NCBI RefSeq assembly: GCF_003023845.1
Contig: NZ_PYFT01000001.1
Span: forward strand, 5,642,001 to 5,706,000
Length of the DNA stretch: 64,000 bases
Reading direction: 5' to 3'
Origin: Adhaeribacter arboris
Lineage (GTDB): Bacteria > Bacteroidota > Bacteroidia > Cytophagales > Hymenobacteraceae
Part shown: positions 1 to 7,924 of the stretch, piece after piece
Layout: every line of letters begins with the position of its first letter
Position numbering within the stretch: position 1 is the first letter of the stretch
Position numbers and translations under genes: made by a program
Notes under the pieces: generated by a model
What the model was told of the DNA's origin: nothing
The model's database searches: none
What the model saw: only the letters and a program-made list of their open reading frames with translations

Positions 1-1282
1 TTTATTCATAAGCCTAATTTCTTACCGTGGACGGAAGCAACAAACGGTTCCTTTCTTAAAAGTTATTTTCTGGCCCGCTTTAGTTTTTAAACTAATTTGT
101 GGCCTATTGGTAGGTTATCTTTACCAGCATTATTTACTTGGCGGCGATACCTTCGTGTACCAGCAACAAGCTGAAATTCTGAGCCGGTATGCTTCGCAAG
201 ACCCCAGCAATTACCTGAGTTTTTTACTAACCGGCGAGTACCAAAGCGTGTATTTGTACGATGTAATGAAGTACCGGGAGTATTCCAATTCTTTCTTTAT
301 GGTGCTGGTGCTGCATTTTTTAAATTTTGAAACCGGGTATAATTATTATTTAAATGCGGTTTACTTTTCGCTGTTTAGTTTTTATGGTTGCTGGCAACTA
401 ACGGTAACTATTACCAAGGTTTTTCCGGCTACCAAAGTAGCGGCCGCTTTGGCTTTTTTGTTTTTTCCGTCGGTCGTTTTTTGGTCGTCGGGGGTGTTAA
501 AAGAAAGTATTTTGGTGGGCAGTTCAACCTTGCTGCTCGCCGTGGTACTGCAATTTGTTTATCAACCTGGTAATCAAAAAGTAGTCTTGCGTAGCATTGC
601 CTTACTTGTGGCAGCGTTTTTTTGCTTCAAAATCCGGTTTTATTTTGCCGTGGCTTATTTTCCATTACTTGCCGGCTTCGCTCTGGTAGAATTGGCTGCG
701 CGGAGGTGGCACCTACCCAGGCAAAAAAAACTTTACTTCTATCTTGTTGCCTTACTGGTTCTAGGGATAGGAGCTTCTTTTTTGCACGAGGCGATAAATT
801 TGGATTATTTTTTCCGGGAGTTAATAAACAGTTACCAAACCTCAAAATTAGCTACTACCCGCAAAGCTTTTATCGATTTGCCCCATTTACAGCCTACTTT
901 CGCTAGTTTAATTCAATATGCCCCGAAAGCTATCGGTAGTGCTATTTTTCGGCCTTTTCTCGGTGAAATTAATTCGGTAGAGTACTGGTTAGCTGGTTTT
1001 GAAAATTTACTGGTGTTGCTGCTGGCAGTAATTAGTTTACTTTCTTTTTGGAAGCATAAATCTAATTTGCCAATTACACTCGTAGTCTCCTTATTGATTT
1101 ATATTCTGTTGCTGGCCGGCTTAATTGGTTTTTCTACCGCTAATTTGGGTTCGGTGAGCCGGTACAAGGTAGCCTTTATGCCCTTCTTGCTGTATTTACT
1201 CTTACAAACCGGAGCGAATCAAAAAATCCTAACCAGATTGGAAAACTGGGTAAATGACCTGTTAAGCAATAAAGCGAAATAA
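1..1282 (+). CDS. Polytopic membrane protein, 5' end outside window
   Basis: The reading frame is open from base 2 with no stop or convincing start, so the gene begins before the window; the first usable codon inside is TTG at 107, mid-helix, which is not a believable start. At least eight hydrophobic segments are visible, with a motif FWSSGVLKESILVG after a helix near residue 130 of the visible part. This layout resembles polysaccharide polymerase or EpsG-like integral membrane proteins of glycan loci, and the acyltransferase that follows 135 bases later fits that. The family is not recognised with certainty; role in exopolysaccharide or O-antigen assembly is inference. Confidence 0.7.
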   Translation, partial: LFISLISYRGRKQQTVPFLKVIFWPALVFKLICGLLVGYLYQHYLLGGDTFVYQQQAEILSRYASQDPSNYLSFLLTGEYQSVYLYDVMKYREYSNSFFMVLVLHFLNFETGYNYYLNAVYFSLFSFYGCWQLTVTITKVFPATKVAAALAFLFFPSVVFWSSGVLKESILVGSSTLLLAVVLQFVYQPGNQKVVLRSIALLVAAFFCFKIRFYFAVAYFPLLAGFALVELAARRWHLPRQKKLYFYLVALLVLGIGASFLHEAINLDYFFRELINSYQTSKLATTRKAFIDLPHLQPTFASLIQYAPKAIGSAIFRPFLGEINSVEYWLAGFENLLVLLLAVISLLSFWKHKSNLPITLVVSLLIYILLLAGLIGFSTANLGSVSRYKVAFMPFLLYLLLQTGANQKILTRLENWVNDLLSNKAK

Positions 1283-1416
1283 ACCAAGGGTTGGAAGCCG
1301 GTTCGGAAACCATTATCTTTGCGGATTATTCATCATAAGGTATTGGTTAGGCTTGTTTTAACAGCAATAGATAGCTTCTGGCAAGTTTAACCCGGGTACT
1401 TTTAATTTTTTCATTT

Positions 1417-2049
1417 ATGCAGAATCCTGTAATTATATTAGGTGCCCAAAAACTGGGCATTGCCGCGCTGGATATTTTTCTAAGCAACCATGTAATTGTG
1501 TACTGCTTCCTGGACGACGAAGTGAAACTGCACCAAACGGAGGTAAACGGCATTACCATAATGGGTACCACCGACGACCCGGAATTTCTAAAGATTTTGG
1601 GCAAGAAATGCGAAGTTTTTGTAGCCGCCGAAGAAACTGCCACCCGCAAGAGTTTAATTAACTTGTTAAAAGACGAGTACCAGGTCATACCGGTAAATGC
1701 CATTCACAAGTTTACGTCGGTGTCAGAGCATGCCTGGCTGGGACACGGTAATTTAATAAACGCCGGCGCCGTGGTAAATGCCAATGCCCGCATAAACAAT
1801 AATTGCATTATTCATTCTAATGCCTTAGTTGACTCCGGGGCGAAGATTGCCGATTTCGTGCAGATTGGCGCGGGTGCTAACGTGGGCTCTGACGTGGAAG
1901 TCGAGGAAAGTGCCTTTATCGGCGCGGGTGCCGTAGTAGTAGCCGGCGTAAAAATCGGGAAAAAAGCCCGGGTGGGAGCCGGCGCCGTAGTTGTAGCCGA
2001 TGTTCCGGCGAATCAAACCGTTTTCGGCAACCCGGCACAAAAAGTTTAA
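1417..2049 (+). CDS. PglD/NeuD-like sugar O-acyltransferase
   Basis: A 210-residue protein with the two parts of the NeuD/PglD family: an N-terminal nucleotide-sugar-binding Rossmann-like domain (about residues 3-85, starting NPVIILGAQKLGIAALDIF) and a left-handed beta-helix of hexapeptide repeats (about 100-205, e.g. IGAGANVGSDVEVEESAFIG). Such enzymes transfer acetyl groups from acetyl-CoA to amino-sugar intermediates of surface glycans, acting as cytoplasmic trimers. The C-terminal VFGNPAQKV tail is typical. It follows a glycan-type membrane protein on the same strand. Start ATG at 1417. Exact substrate unknown. Confidence 0.85.
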   Translation: MQNPVIILGAQKLGIAALDIFLSNHVIVYCFLDDEVKLHQTEVNGITIMGTTDDPEFLKILGKKCEVFVAAEETATRKSLINLLKDEYQVIPVNAIHKFTSVSEHAWLGHGNLINAGAVVNANARINNNCIIHSNALVDSGAKIADFVQIGAGANVGSDVEVEESAFIGAGAVVVAGVKIGKKARVGAGAVVVADVPANQTVFGNPAQKV

Positions 2050-2133
2050 TAGCTTTGTTTGGCATATTAACCAAATCAATATCCCAACATAAAGTTCAGT
2101 TATTTAATTTTAAGCTAATTGCTTGCCCGTAAA

Positions 2134-2526
2134 ATGGAAAAAGTGCTTATTGTTTTATTTACCTGCCTTGTAACTTGTTCTTTTGGTCAGACTCAAACTG
2201 AAATGAATGAAGAAGCTTATTCGAATTACCAGAAAGCCGATAAAGAATTAAATGGAGTTTATAAAAATATTCTGGTAAAATATAAAACAGACAAGGCATT
2301 TTTAGCTAATCTAAAAGCCTCTCAAAGAATCTGGATTAGTTTTAGAGATGCCGAACTAAAAATGAAATATCCGGAAAGAGAGGTTGGGTATTATGGGTCT
2401 ATTCATCCTGTTTGTCAAGCAAATTATCTGGAAAAATTAACCCGGGAAAGAACAAATCATCTCCGGACTTGGCTGAATGGGGTAGAAGAAGGAGATGCTT
2501 GTTCCGGTTCTATTCAAACGAAGTAA
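2134..2526 (+). CDS. LprI-like (DUF1311) secreted protein
   Basis: A 130-residue protein from ATG 2134 (a TTG at 2119 is less likely, since the signal peptide begins MEKVLIVLFTCLVTCSFGQ). After the signal sequence comes a helical domain with YQKADKELNGVY, KASQRIWISFRDAE and a late Cys pair (VCQANY and DACS), matching the LprI N-terminal/DUF1311 pattern. In mycobacteria LprI inhibits lysozyme; in Bacteroidota the role is unknown. Probably periplasmic. It stands alone between the acyltransferase and trhO. Confidence 0.7.
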   Translation: MEKVLIVLFTCLVTCSFGQTQTEMNEEAYSNYQKADKELNGVYKNILVKYKTDKAFLANLKASQRIWISFRDAELKMKYPEREVGYYGSIHPVCQANYLEKLTRERTNHLRTWLNGVEEGDACSGSIQTK

Positions 2527-2627
2527 CATACCCGCGGGCATTCAACCCTATTTAATATTAATCCAAACATCTAACATCCAATATCTAACATCTAACAAGA
2601 TACACTCGGTCTGAAACCAAGATTTGT

Positions 2628-3581
2628 ATGAAAAATTATAGTATTTTACTTTACTACTGTTACACCCCTATTGCTGATCCGGAAGCGTTCCGGGAAGAAC
2701 ACCACCGGCTTTGTCTGTCGTTCAATTTACGAGGCCGGATAATTGTAGCCTCCGAAGGCTTAAACGGAACAGTATCCGGCCTACGCGAAGACTGCGAAAA
2801 GTACATGGCAGTTTTAAAGGCTGATCCGCGTTTTGCTAAAATTGATTTTAAAGTAGAAGCTTCAGATAAACATGCTTTTGCCAAACTGCACGTGCGCCAC
2901 AAACCCGAAATGGTGCACAGTAAATTATACCACCTTGATCCGAATAAGCGTACCGGAATTCATCTGGAACCGGAAGAATTTAAAAAAATGAAAGACCAGG
3001 ACGACGTGGTGGTTCTGGATGTGCGCTCGGATTACGAGCATTCGGTGGGCCGGTTTAAAAATTCAGTAACTCTACCTATCGAAAATTTCCGCGATTTTCC
3101 GGAAAAAGTAGAGGAGCTAAAAGAAAAATACCCGGGCAAGAAAATATTGACCTATTGCACCGGCGGCATTAAATGCGAAAAAGCCAGCGCCTTTTTATTG
3201 GAGCAAGGATTCGAGAATGTGTACCAATTACACGGCGGCATCATTAAATACGGCCTCGAAGCTGGCGGCGAAGATTTTGAAGGCAAATGCTATGTGTTCG
3301 ATAACCGGATAACGGTAGACGTAAACAAAGTAAACCCAACGGTTATTTCTAAATGCTACGTTTGTGGCACGGCCAGCGACCGGATGGTAAATTGTGCCAA
3401 TCCGGAGTGCAATATTCATGTGCCCATGTGCCAACAATGCGGCGAAACCATGCATGGTGCCTGCTCCGATACGTGTAAAGAACACCCAAAAGTGCGGCCT
3501 TACGATGGCAGCGGTTATTACCAGAAAGAACTGAACGGTTATAATCCGCTTAAAGGTTTAAAACGAACGAAAGTAGTTTAA
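2628..3581 (+). CDS. trhO: tRNA uridine(34) hydroxylase TrhO (YceA), rhodanese-related
   Basis: A 317-residue cytoplasmic protein matching TrhO/YceA, which with molecular oxygen forms 5-hydroxyuridine at tRNA wobble position 34. The N-terminal UPF0176-type domain (about 1-110) contains SEGLNGTVSG. The rhodanese domain (about 118-215) carries DVRSDYEHSVGRF and the active-site loop YCTGGIKCEKAS with catalytic Cys177. The C-terminal tail is cysteine-rich (CYVCG, CANPECN, CQQCGETMHGACSDTC), a likely metal-binding extension common in this subfamily. Length is normal. ATG start at 2628, strong terminator directly downstream. Confidence 0.92.
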   Translation: MKNYSILLYYCYTPIADPEAFREEHHRLCLSFNLRGRIIVASEGLNGTVSGLREDCEKYMAVLKADPRFAKIDFKVEASDKHAFAKLHVRHKPEMVHSKLYHLDPNKRTGIHLEPEEFKKMKDQDDVVVLDVRSDYEHSVGRFKNSVTLPIENFRDFPEKVEELKEKYPGKKILTYCTGGIKCEKASAFLLEQGFENVYQLHGGIIKYGLEAGGEDFEGKCYVFDNRITVDVNKVNPTVISKCYVCGTASDRMVNCANPECNIHVPMCQQCGETMHGACSDTCKEHPKVRPYDGSGYYQKELNGYNPLKGLKRTKVV

Positions 3582-3593
3582 ATACAAACAAAG

Positions 3594-3635
3594 AAGTAAA
3601 ACCCGGTAAATTTTGAAACTTACCGGGTTTTACTT
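3594..3635 (+). terminator. Rho-independent terminator after trhO
   Basis: A perfect 16-bp inverted repeat: AAGTAAAACCCGGTAA at 3594-3609 and its complement at 3620-3635, with a 10-base loop and flanking A/T tracts. It lies 12 bases after the trhO stop. A-tracts on the left would also serve leftward transcription. Confidence 0.9.
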
Positions 3636-3698
3636 TTTAAACACAATTTGTCCTTACTCGTATTTTTTATTTTCATTCTAACCTAAACTTCACCCGCC

Positions 3699-4565
3699 AT
3701 GCCTATTGCCGAATCAGAATTAATTTTAAACGCCGACGGAAGTGTTTACCATTTAAACTTATTACCCGAACATATTTCGGATACCATTATTACTGTGGGC
3801 GATCCGGAGCGCGTACCGCGGATAAGCAAATATTTTGATTCGATTGAAGTAGAAATAGCCAAGCGGGAGTTCGTAACGCATACGGGCTACTATAAAGGCA
3901 AACGCTTAACGGTGCTTTCCACGGGCATGGGCACCGATAACGTAGAAATTGTAATGAACGAACTCGATGCCCTGGTAAATATTGATTTAGTTTCGCGCGA
4001 AGTTACCGACGATCCCATTTCCCTGAAAATTATCCGGATTGGTACTTCCGGTTCTTTACAGGAATCTATTCCGGTGGGCAGCCATTTGGTAACCGAATAC
4101 GCCATTGGTTTGGATCCGCTCATGCAATTTTACCCTTTCGTGCAAACCGGTTACGAAAATACCATTAGCAGCGCCCTCCAGGAAAGTCTGCAACTGGGCT
4201 ATCAACCTTACTGCGTGAAAGGATCGGATATCTTACGGGAACAACTAGGTAAAGATTTAATTACGGGTAATACGCTTACGTGTCCGGGTTTTTATGCGCC
4301 GCAAGGCCGGGTGCTGCGCCTGGAGTTAAAAGATGCCGATTTAGTAACTAATTTCAACCGGTTTAAGGTAGACGATTTCTGGTTAACTAATTTTGAAATG
4401 GAAACTGCCGGTTATTACGCATTGGGCGTAATGCTGGGGCACGAAGTGGTGTCGTTAAATGCCATTGTGGTAAACCGAATCACCAAACAATTTGACCCAA
4501 ACGCGGAACAAACGGTAGAGAATCTAATCACAAAAACCCTCGATCGCCTAGTTGCTATTTCTTAA
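3699..4565 (+). CDS. Nucleoside phosphorylase (uridine phosphorylase-like)
   Basis: A 288-residue cytoplasmic enzyme of the PNP/UDP family, phosphorolysing nucleosides for salvage. Visible signatures are the phosphate-binding IITVGDPERV near residue 30, STGMGTDNVEIVMNEL near 70, IRIGTSGSLQ near 110, and FEMETAGYYALG near 230, the ribose/base-site region with the conserved MET. The N-terminus, YHLNLLPEHISDTIITVGDP, is typical of the Bacteroidota uridine-phosphorylase-like branch. Monocistronic: terminator upstream, a gap of about 270 bases downstream. Nucleobase preference is not proven by sequence. Confidence 0.88.
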   Translation: MPIAESELILNADGSVYHLNLLPEHISDTIITVGDPERVPRISKYFDSIEVEIAKREFVTHTGYYKGKRLTVLSTGMGTDNVEIVMNELDALVNIDLVSREVTDDPISLKIIRIGTSGSLQESIPVGSHLVTEYAIGLDPLMQFYPFVQTGYENTISSALQESLQLGYQPYCVKGSDILREQLGKDLITGNTLTCPGFYAPQGRVLRLELKDADLVTNFNRFKVDDFWLTNFEMETAGYYALGVMLGHEVVSLNAIVVNRITKQFDPNAEQTVENLITKTLDRLVAIS

Positions 4566-4839
4566 TTTGAGAAAAAAACAAGATGTTATTCAAGTAAAAG
4601 ATTAAAATTCTTTTAAAATACAAAAGGCTCTTGTTTTTGGTATAGGCTTTTACTATTCAAGAATTTAGTGGAAGGAAAGTCTAGGGTCTCGTGTCTTAAT
4701 ACTTTTGTCTCTTTACTTATAGTAATGCAGAACATTTCTTTAAACTGTTACCAGAATCGTTGTAAATATTTTTATGACAGTAACTTGAATTATTTCATTT
4801 TTATTTTTTATTATTAAGGCATAAACAAGACTCAACTTT

Positions 4840-5484
4840 ATGAAAAAATTCTTACAACTTATTCTGGCTTTTACGATAGTAGTTTGCCTGGCCTCGTGCA
4901 AAGGCGAAGATGGTAAAGATGGCGCTCCCGGACCAGCCGGGCCAGCTGGTCCAACGGGCCCAACGGGTCAACAGGGACCTCCCGGTGCTTCCGCCGATTC
5001 AGCCCGTGTATTTGATATTCAAGCGCCAAATTTTGCTCCTAATGCTAACGGTGAATATCTGATTGCTTTGGAATACGCAGCTAATGAAATTGAGGTAGGA
5101 GAGAATGATGTAGTTTTGGCCTATCTGCTTACTAGAGTAGCTCAAAATAACGGTCAGAATATTCCGTTCTGGAGTGCCTTACCACAAACCTATTACGTAG
5201 ATGGATTACCTATTACCTTTAATTTTGCTTATTCGAATGTGGCCTTGCTTTTAACTCTGGAAGCTGGATTTAATTTGGCTGAACCAGGCAAAGATTACAC
5301 TCGCTTTACGAATGAGAATATATATCGACTGGTTATCATTCCAGGTAGAGCAGGCAGAACGGCGGGTGCACCTTTAACCAAAGCGGACCTTAGCATGTAT
5401 CCCATTGATTTGAAAAATTATAAAGAAGTAGTAAAGTATTTCAAACTTAATGATACAAGCGTGAAAAAAATCACGCTTAAGTAA
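4840..5484 (+). CDS. Collagen-like lipoprotein
   Basis: A 214-residue protein with a lipoprotein signal (lipobox LASC, Cys about residue 20) followed immediately by ten uninterrupted Gly-X-Y triplets (residues about 22-51, e.g. GPAGPAGPTGPTGQQGPPG). A 160-residue globular domain follows. Collagen-like lipoproteins with one short triple-helix stretch occur widely in Bacteroidota; the rod could trimerise and hold the C-terminal domain off the outer membrane. The C-terminal domain is not recognised. Monocistronic, with its own terminator 66 bases downstream. Confidence 0.8.
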   Translation: MKKFLQLILAFTIVVCLASCKGEDGKDGAPGPAGPAGPTGPTGQQGPPGASADSARVFDIQAPNFAPNANGEYLIALEYAANEIEVGENDVVLAYLLTRVAQNNGQNIPFWSALPQTYYVDGLPITFNFAYSNVALLLTLEAGFNLAEPGKDYTRFTNENIYRLVIIPGRAGRTAGAPLTKADLSMYPIDLKNYKEVVKYFKLNDTSVKKITLK

Positions 5485-5549
5485 TAAAATCAAAAATTAA
5501 GCTGGCTGACTGATATGTAAATTCAAGCATTATTTCAGCGGTGAAATAG

Positions 5550-5583
5550 AAAAACCCGTAAGAAGAAACACTTACGGGTTTTT
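5550..5583 (+). terminator. Rho-independent terminator
   Basis: A 13-bp inverted repeat, AAAAACCCGTAAG at 5550-5562 with complement at 5571-5583 followed by T residues. It ends the collagen-like lipoprotein transcript and lies 23 bases before the next gene. Confidence 0.9.
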
Positions 5584-5605
5584 TCGTGCTTAAAACAGAA
5601 TAAAG

Positions 5606-6394
5606 ATGAAAGGAGTAGATCCACAAACTGTTTCGGATTCCGGTGGTTCGGGCAAGGTACTGGTGTTTTTACATGGCTTTTGCGAAAGTAAAGAAGTTTG
5701 GAACGCTTTCTGTCAGCCTTTCCGGGAAACGTACCGGGTAATTGCCCTAGATTTGCCGGGTTTTGGTAAAAATATAGCGCCGCAGCCAGGTTATTCTATG
5801 GAAGAAGCGGCAGCCTACGTTCATAAAGTTTTGAAAGCGTTGGAAATTAAAAAATGCGCCCTAATTGGACATTCCATGGGTGGTTACGTAGCCCTAGCCT
5901 TTGCCGAAAAACATGGCAATATGGTGAATGGCTTGTGTCTTTTTCATTCCAGCGCTTTACCCGATTCTAAAGAAAAGAAAGCTATCCGCACCAAGAGCAT
6001 AAAATTTATTAAAAAGAATGGCGTTTCGGTTTTTATGGATGCTTTTACGGCGCCCTTGTTTTCGCCGGTAAATCGTAAGTACTTCGCGAAAGAAATAAAA
6101 ATGCTCACCGCTATGGGCAAAGAAACCCCACCAGAGGCCGTAATGGGCGCCATGAAAGGCATGCGTGACCGGAAAAAACGAATTAAAGTTTTGAAAGATG
6201 CCCGGTATCAGGTATTATTTATCGCCGGGAAAGATGATCAGGCAATAACGCTGGAACAAACCTTGGCGCAATGTTATTTACCGGCTTATTCTAGTGTGCT
6301 TTTCCTGGCAAAAACCGGTCACCAGGGTATGTTCGAAAAGCCGCTGGAAACCCGTAATGCCTTGCGCAGCTTTGCCGAAAATAGTATAATCTGA
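5606..6394 (+). CDS. Alpha/beta-fold hydrolase
   Basis: A 262-residue protein with the alpha/beta hydrolase layout: oxyanion motif FLHGFCESKEVW near residue 20, nucleophile elbow GHSMGGY (Ser near 94), a helical cap around 120-190, the acid region FIAGKDDQAI near 212, and catalytic His in KTGHQGMFEKP near 242. Probably cytoplasmic; substrate unknown (esterase, lipase or peroxidase-like). ATG start at 5606 shortly after a terminator. Convergent with asd. Confidence 0.88.
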   Translation: MKGVDPQTVSDSGGSGKVLVFLHGFCESKEVWNAFCQPFRETYRVIALDLPGFGKNIAPQPGYSMEEAAAYVHKVLKALEIKKCALIGHSMGGYVALAFAEKHGNMVNGLCLFHSSALPDSKEKKAIRTKSIKFIKKNGVSVFMDAFTAPLFSPVNRKYFAKEIKMLTAMGKETPPEAVMGAMKGMRDRKKRIKVLKDARYQVLFIAGKDDQAITLEQTLAQCYLPAYSSVLFLAKTGHQGMFEKPLETRNALRSFAENSII

Positions 6395-6628
6395 ATCGCG
6401 GATTTTCGCGGATTATAAATTACCAGAATTGGAAGGTAAAGTTTGAATAATAGCATTAAAAAGCTCCCTGCCTCCGAAAAACTGGGCGATCTGGTTTTAA
6501 CAGGATAACTATTTTGGCAAGTATGGTAATCATTCCAAGCTCATTCTATGCTTTCAAATTCTTCTATCCGTGATTCAGATAAAATCAAGGCAATCCTTTA
6601 ATCTTACAAATCAAGGTTCAGACAATAT

Positions 6629-6660
6629 AAAAAGCCCCAACGCTTCTGCCGGGGCTTTTT
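6629..6660. terminator. Bidirectional terminator between hydrolase and asd
   Basis: A perfect 10-bp inverted repeat, AAAAAGCCCC at 6629-6638 and GGGGCTTTTT at 6651-6660. A-tract and T-tract on both sides allow termination in both directions, as expected between convergent genes. The rest of the 392-base gap 6395-6786 shows no gene; part of it (6679-6780) resembles 14362-14450. Confidence 0.9.
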
Positions 6661-6786
6661 ATAACTTTATAAATGTAAGTACTTCAACGAAAATAGTTTA
6701 GACTATAATTTATTATAAATTCTTAATTTTAAAAATTTACTAGTCGAGCAACAAGCAACTACTAACGAACAACTACTTATTTGCTA

Positions 6787-7776
6787 TTACACTAAATCAT
6801 GCGCCAGTAAATATTCGGCAATTTGTACCGCGTTGGTAGCGGCGCCTTTGCGCAGGTTGTCCGCCACAATCCACATATTTAACGTGCGATCCTGGGTTTC
6901 ATCTAAGCGCACGCGGCCTACCAATACCTCATCTTTCTGGTGAGCATCTTTGGGCATCGGATATTTCAAATTTTTTACGTCATCCACTACCACTACTCCC
7001 GGAGTTTTTTCTAATAGAGCATACACCTCTTCTAAAGTAAAATCTTTTTCAAATTCCACATTCACCGATTCGGAGTGCCCGCCCATTACCGGAATCCGGA
7101 CGGTAGTAGCCGTAACTTTTACGCTATCGTCGCCGAAGATTTTCTTGGTTTCTTTCACCATTTTCATTTCTTCTTTGGTGTAGCCGTTTTCGGTAAATAC
7201 ATCAATGTGCGGAATTACGTTTAAATCAATCTTATAGGGGTAAGCCATTTCGCCTTCTTTACCGGCGCGCTCGTTCATCAGCTGGTCCACGGCTTTTTTA
7301 CCGGTACCTGTTACAGATTGATACGTAGAAACCACAATTCGCTTAATTTTAAAAGCTTTATGCAGTTCATTCAAAGCCACCACCATCTGAATGGTAGAGC
7401 AATTGGGGTTGGCAATTATTTTATCTTCTTTCGTTAATTCCTGGGCGTTTATTTCGGGTACAACCAATTTCTTGGTGGGGTCCATCCGCCAGGCCGAAGA
7501 ATTATCAATTACCGTAATGCCAGCCGCGGCAAAATTAGGAGCCTCGGCTAAAGAAGTGCTGCCTCCCGCCGAAAAAATTGCAATCTCCGGTTTTGCCGCA
7601 ATCGCATCTTTTACGCCCATTACAGTCAGTTCCTTACCCTTAAAAGTTTTCTTGGTACCAATGGATTTTTCAGAAGCTACTAATAATACTTCGTCCACGG
7701 GGAAATTTCTTTCCTCCAATACTTTTAAGATTTCACCGCCTACCAGGCCGGTGGCACCTACTACTGCTACTTTCAT
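6787..7776 (-). CDS. asd: Aspartate-semialdehyde dehydrogenase
   Basis: A 329-residue cytoplasmic enzyme reducing aspartyl phosphate to aspartate semialdehyde with NADPH, the branch point to lysine/diaminopimelate, threonine and methionine. NADP-binding GATGLVGGEILKVL is at residues 8-21, the catalytic nucleophile in NPNCSTIQM is Cys126, and the acid-base His lies in the VMGGHSESV region near 236. Length is normal. Monocistronic, convergent with the hydrolase and divergent from the lamin-tail protein. Confidence 0.95.
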   Translation of the reverse strand: MKVAVVGATGLVGGEILKVLEERNFPVDEVLLVASEKSIGTKKTFKGKELTVMGVKDAIAAKPEIAIFSAGGSTSLAEAPNFAAAGITVIDNSSAWRMDPTKKLVVPEINAQELTKEDKIIANPNCSTIQMVVALNELHKAFKIKRIVVSTYQSVTGTGKKAVDQLMNERAGKEGEMAYPYKIDLNVIPHIDVFTENGYTKEEMKMVKETKKIFGDDSVKVTATTVRIPVMGGHSESVNVEFEKDFTLEEVYALLEKTPGVVVVDDVKNLKYPMPKDAHQKDEVLVGRVRLDETQDRTLNMWIVADNLRKGAATNAVQIAEYLLAHDLV

Positions 7777-7924
7777 GGGGTTTAATTGAATTAAAAAAAA
7801 TAAAAAATGTTAGCTATACGTTGCTGAAAACCAGATTCAAGTCAAATAACAGTTGTTTAGTGACTTAAAACTTTTTCAAAACGAGGCGCAAATAAAATAT
7901 ATTTTTCAAGACTAACTTCTTTCT

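Noticed and set aside
7391-7789. 132-codon + strand frame inside asd
   Set aside because: Antisense shadow of a clearly identified enzyme gene.
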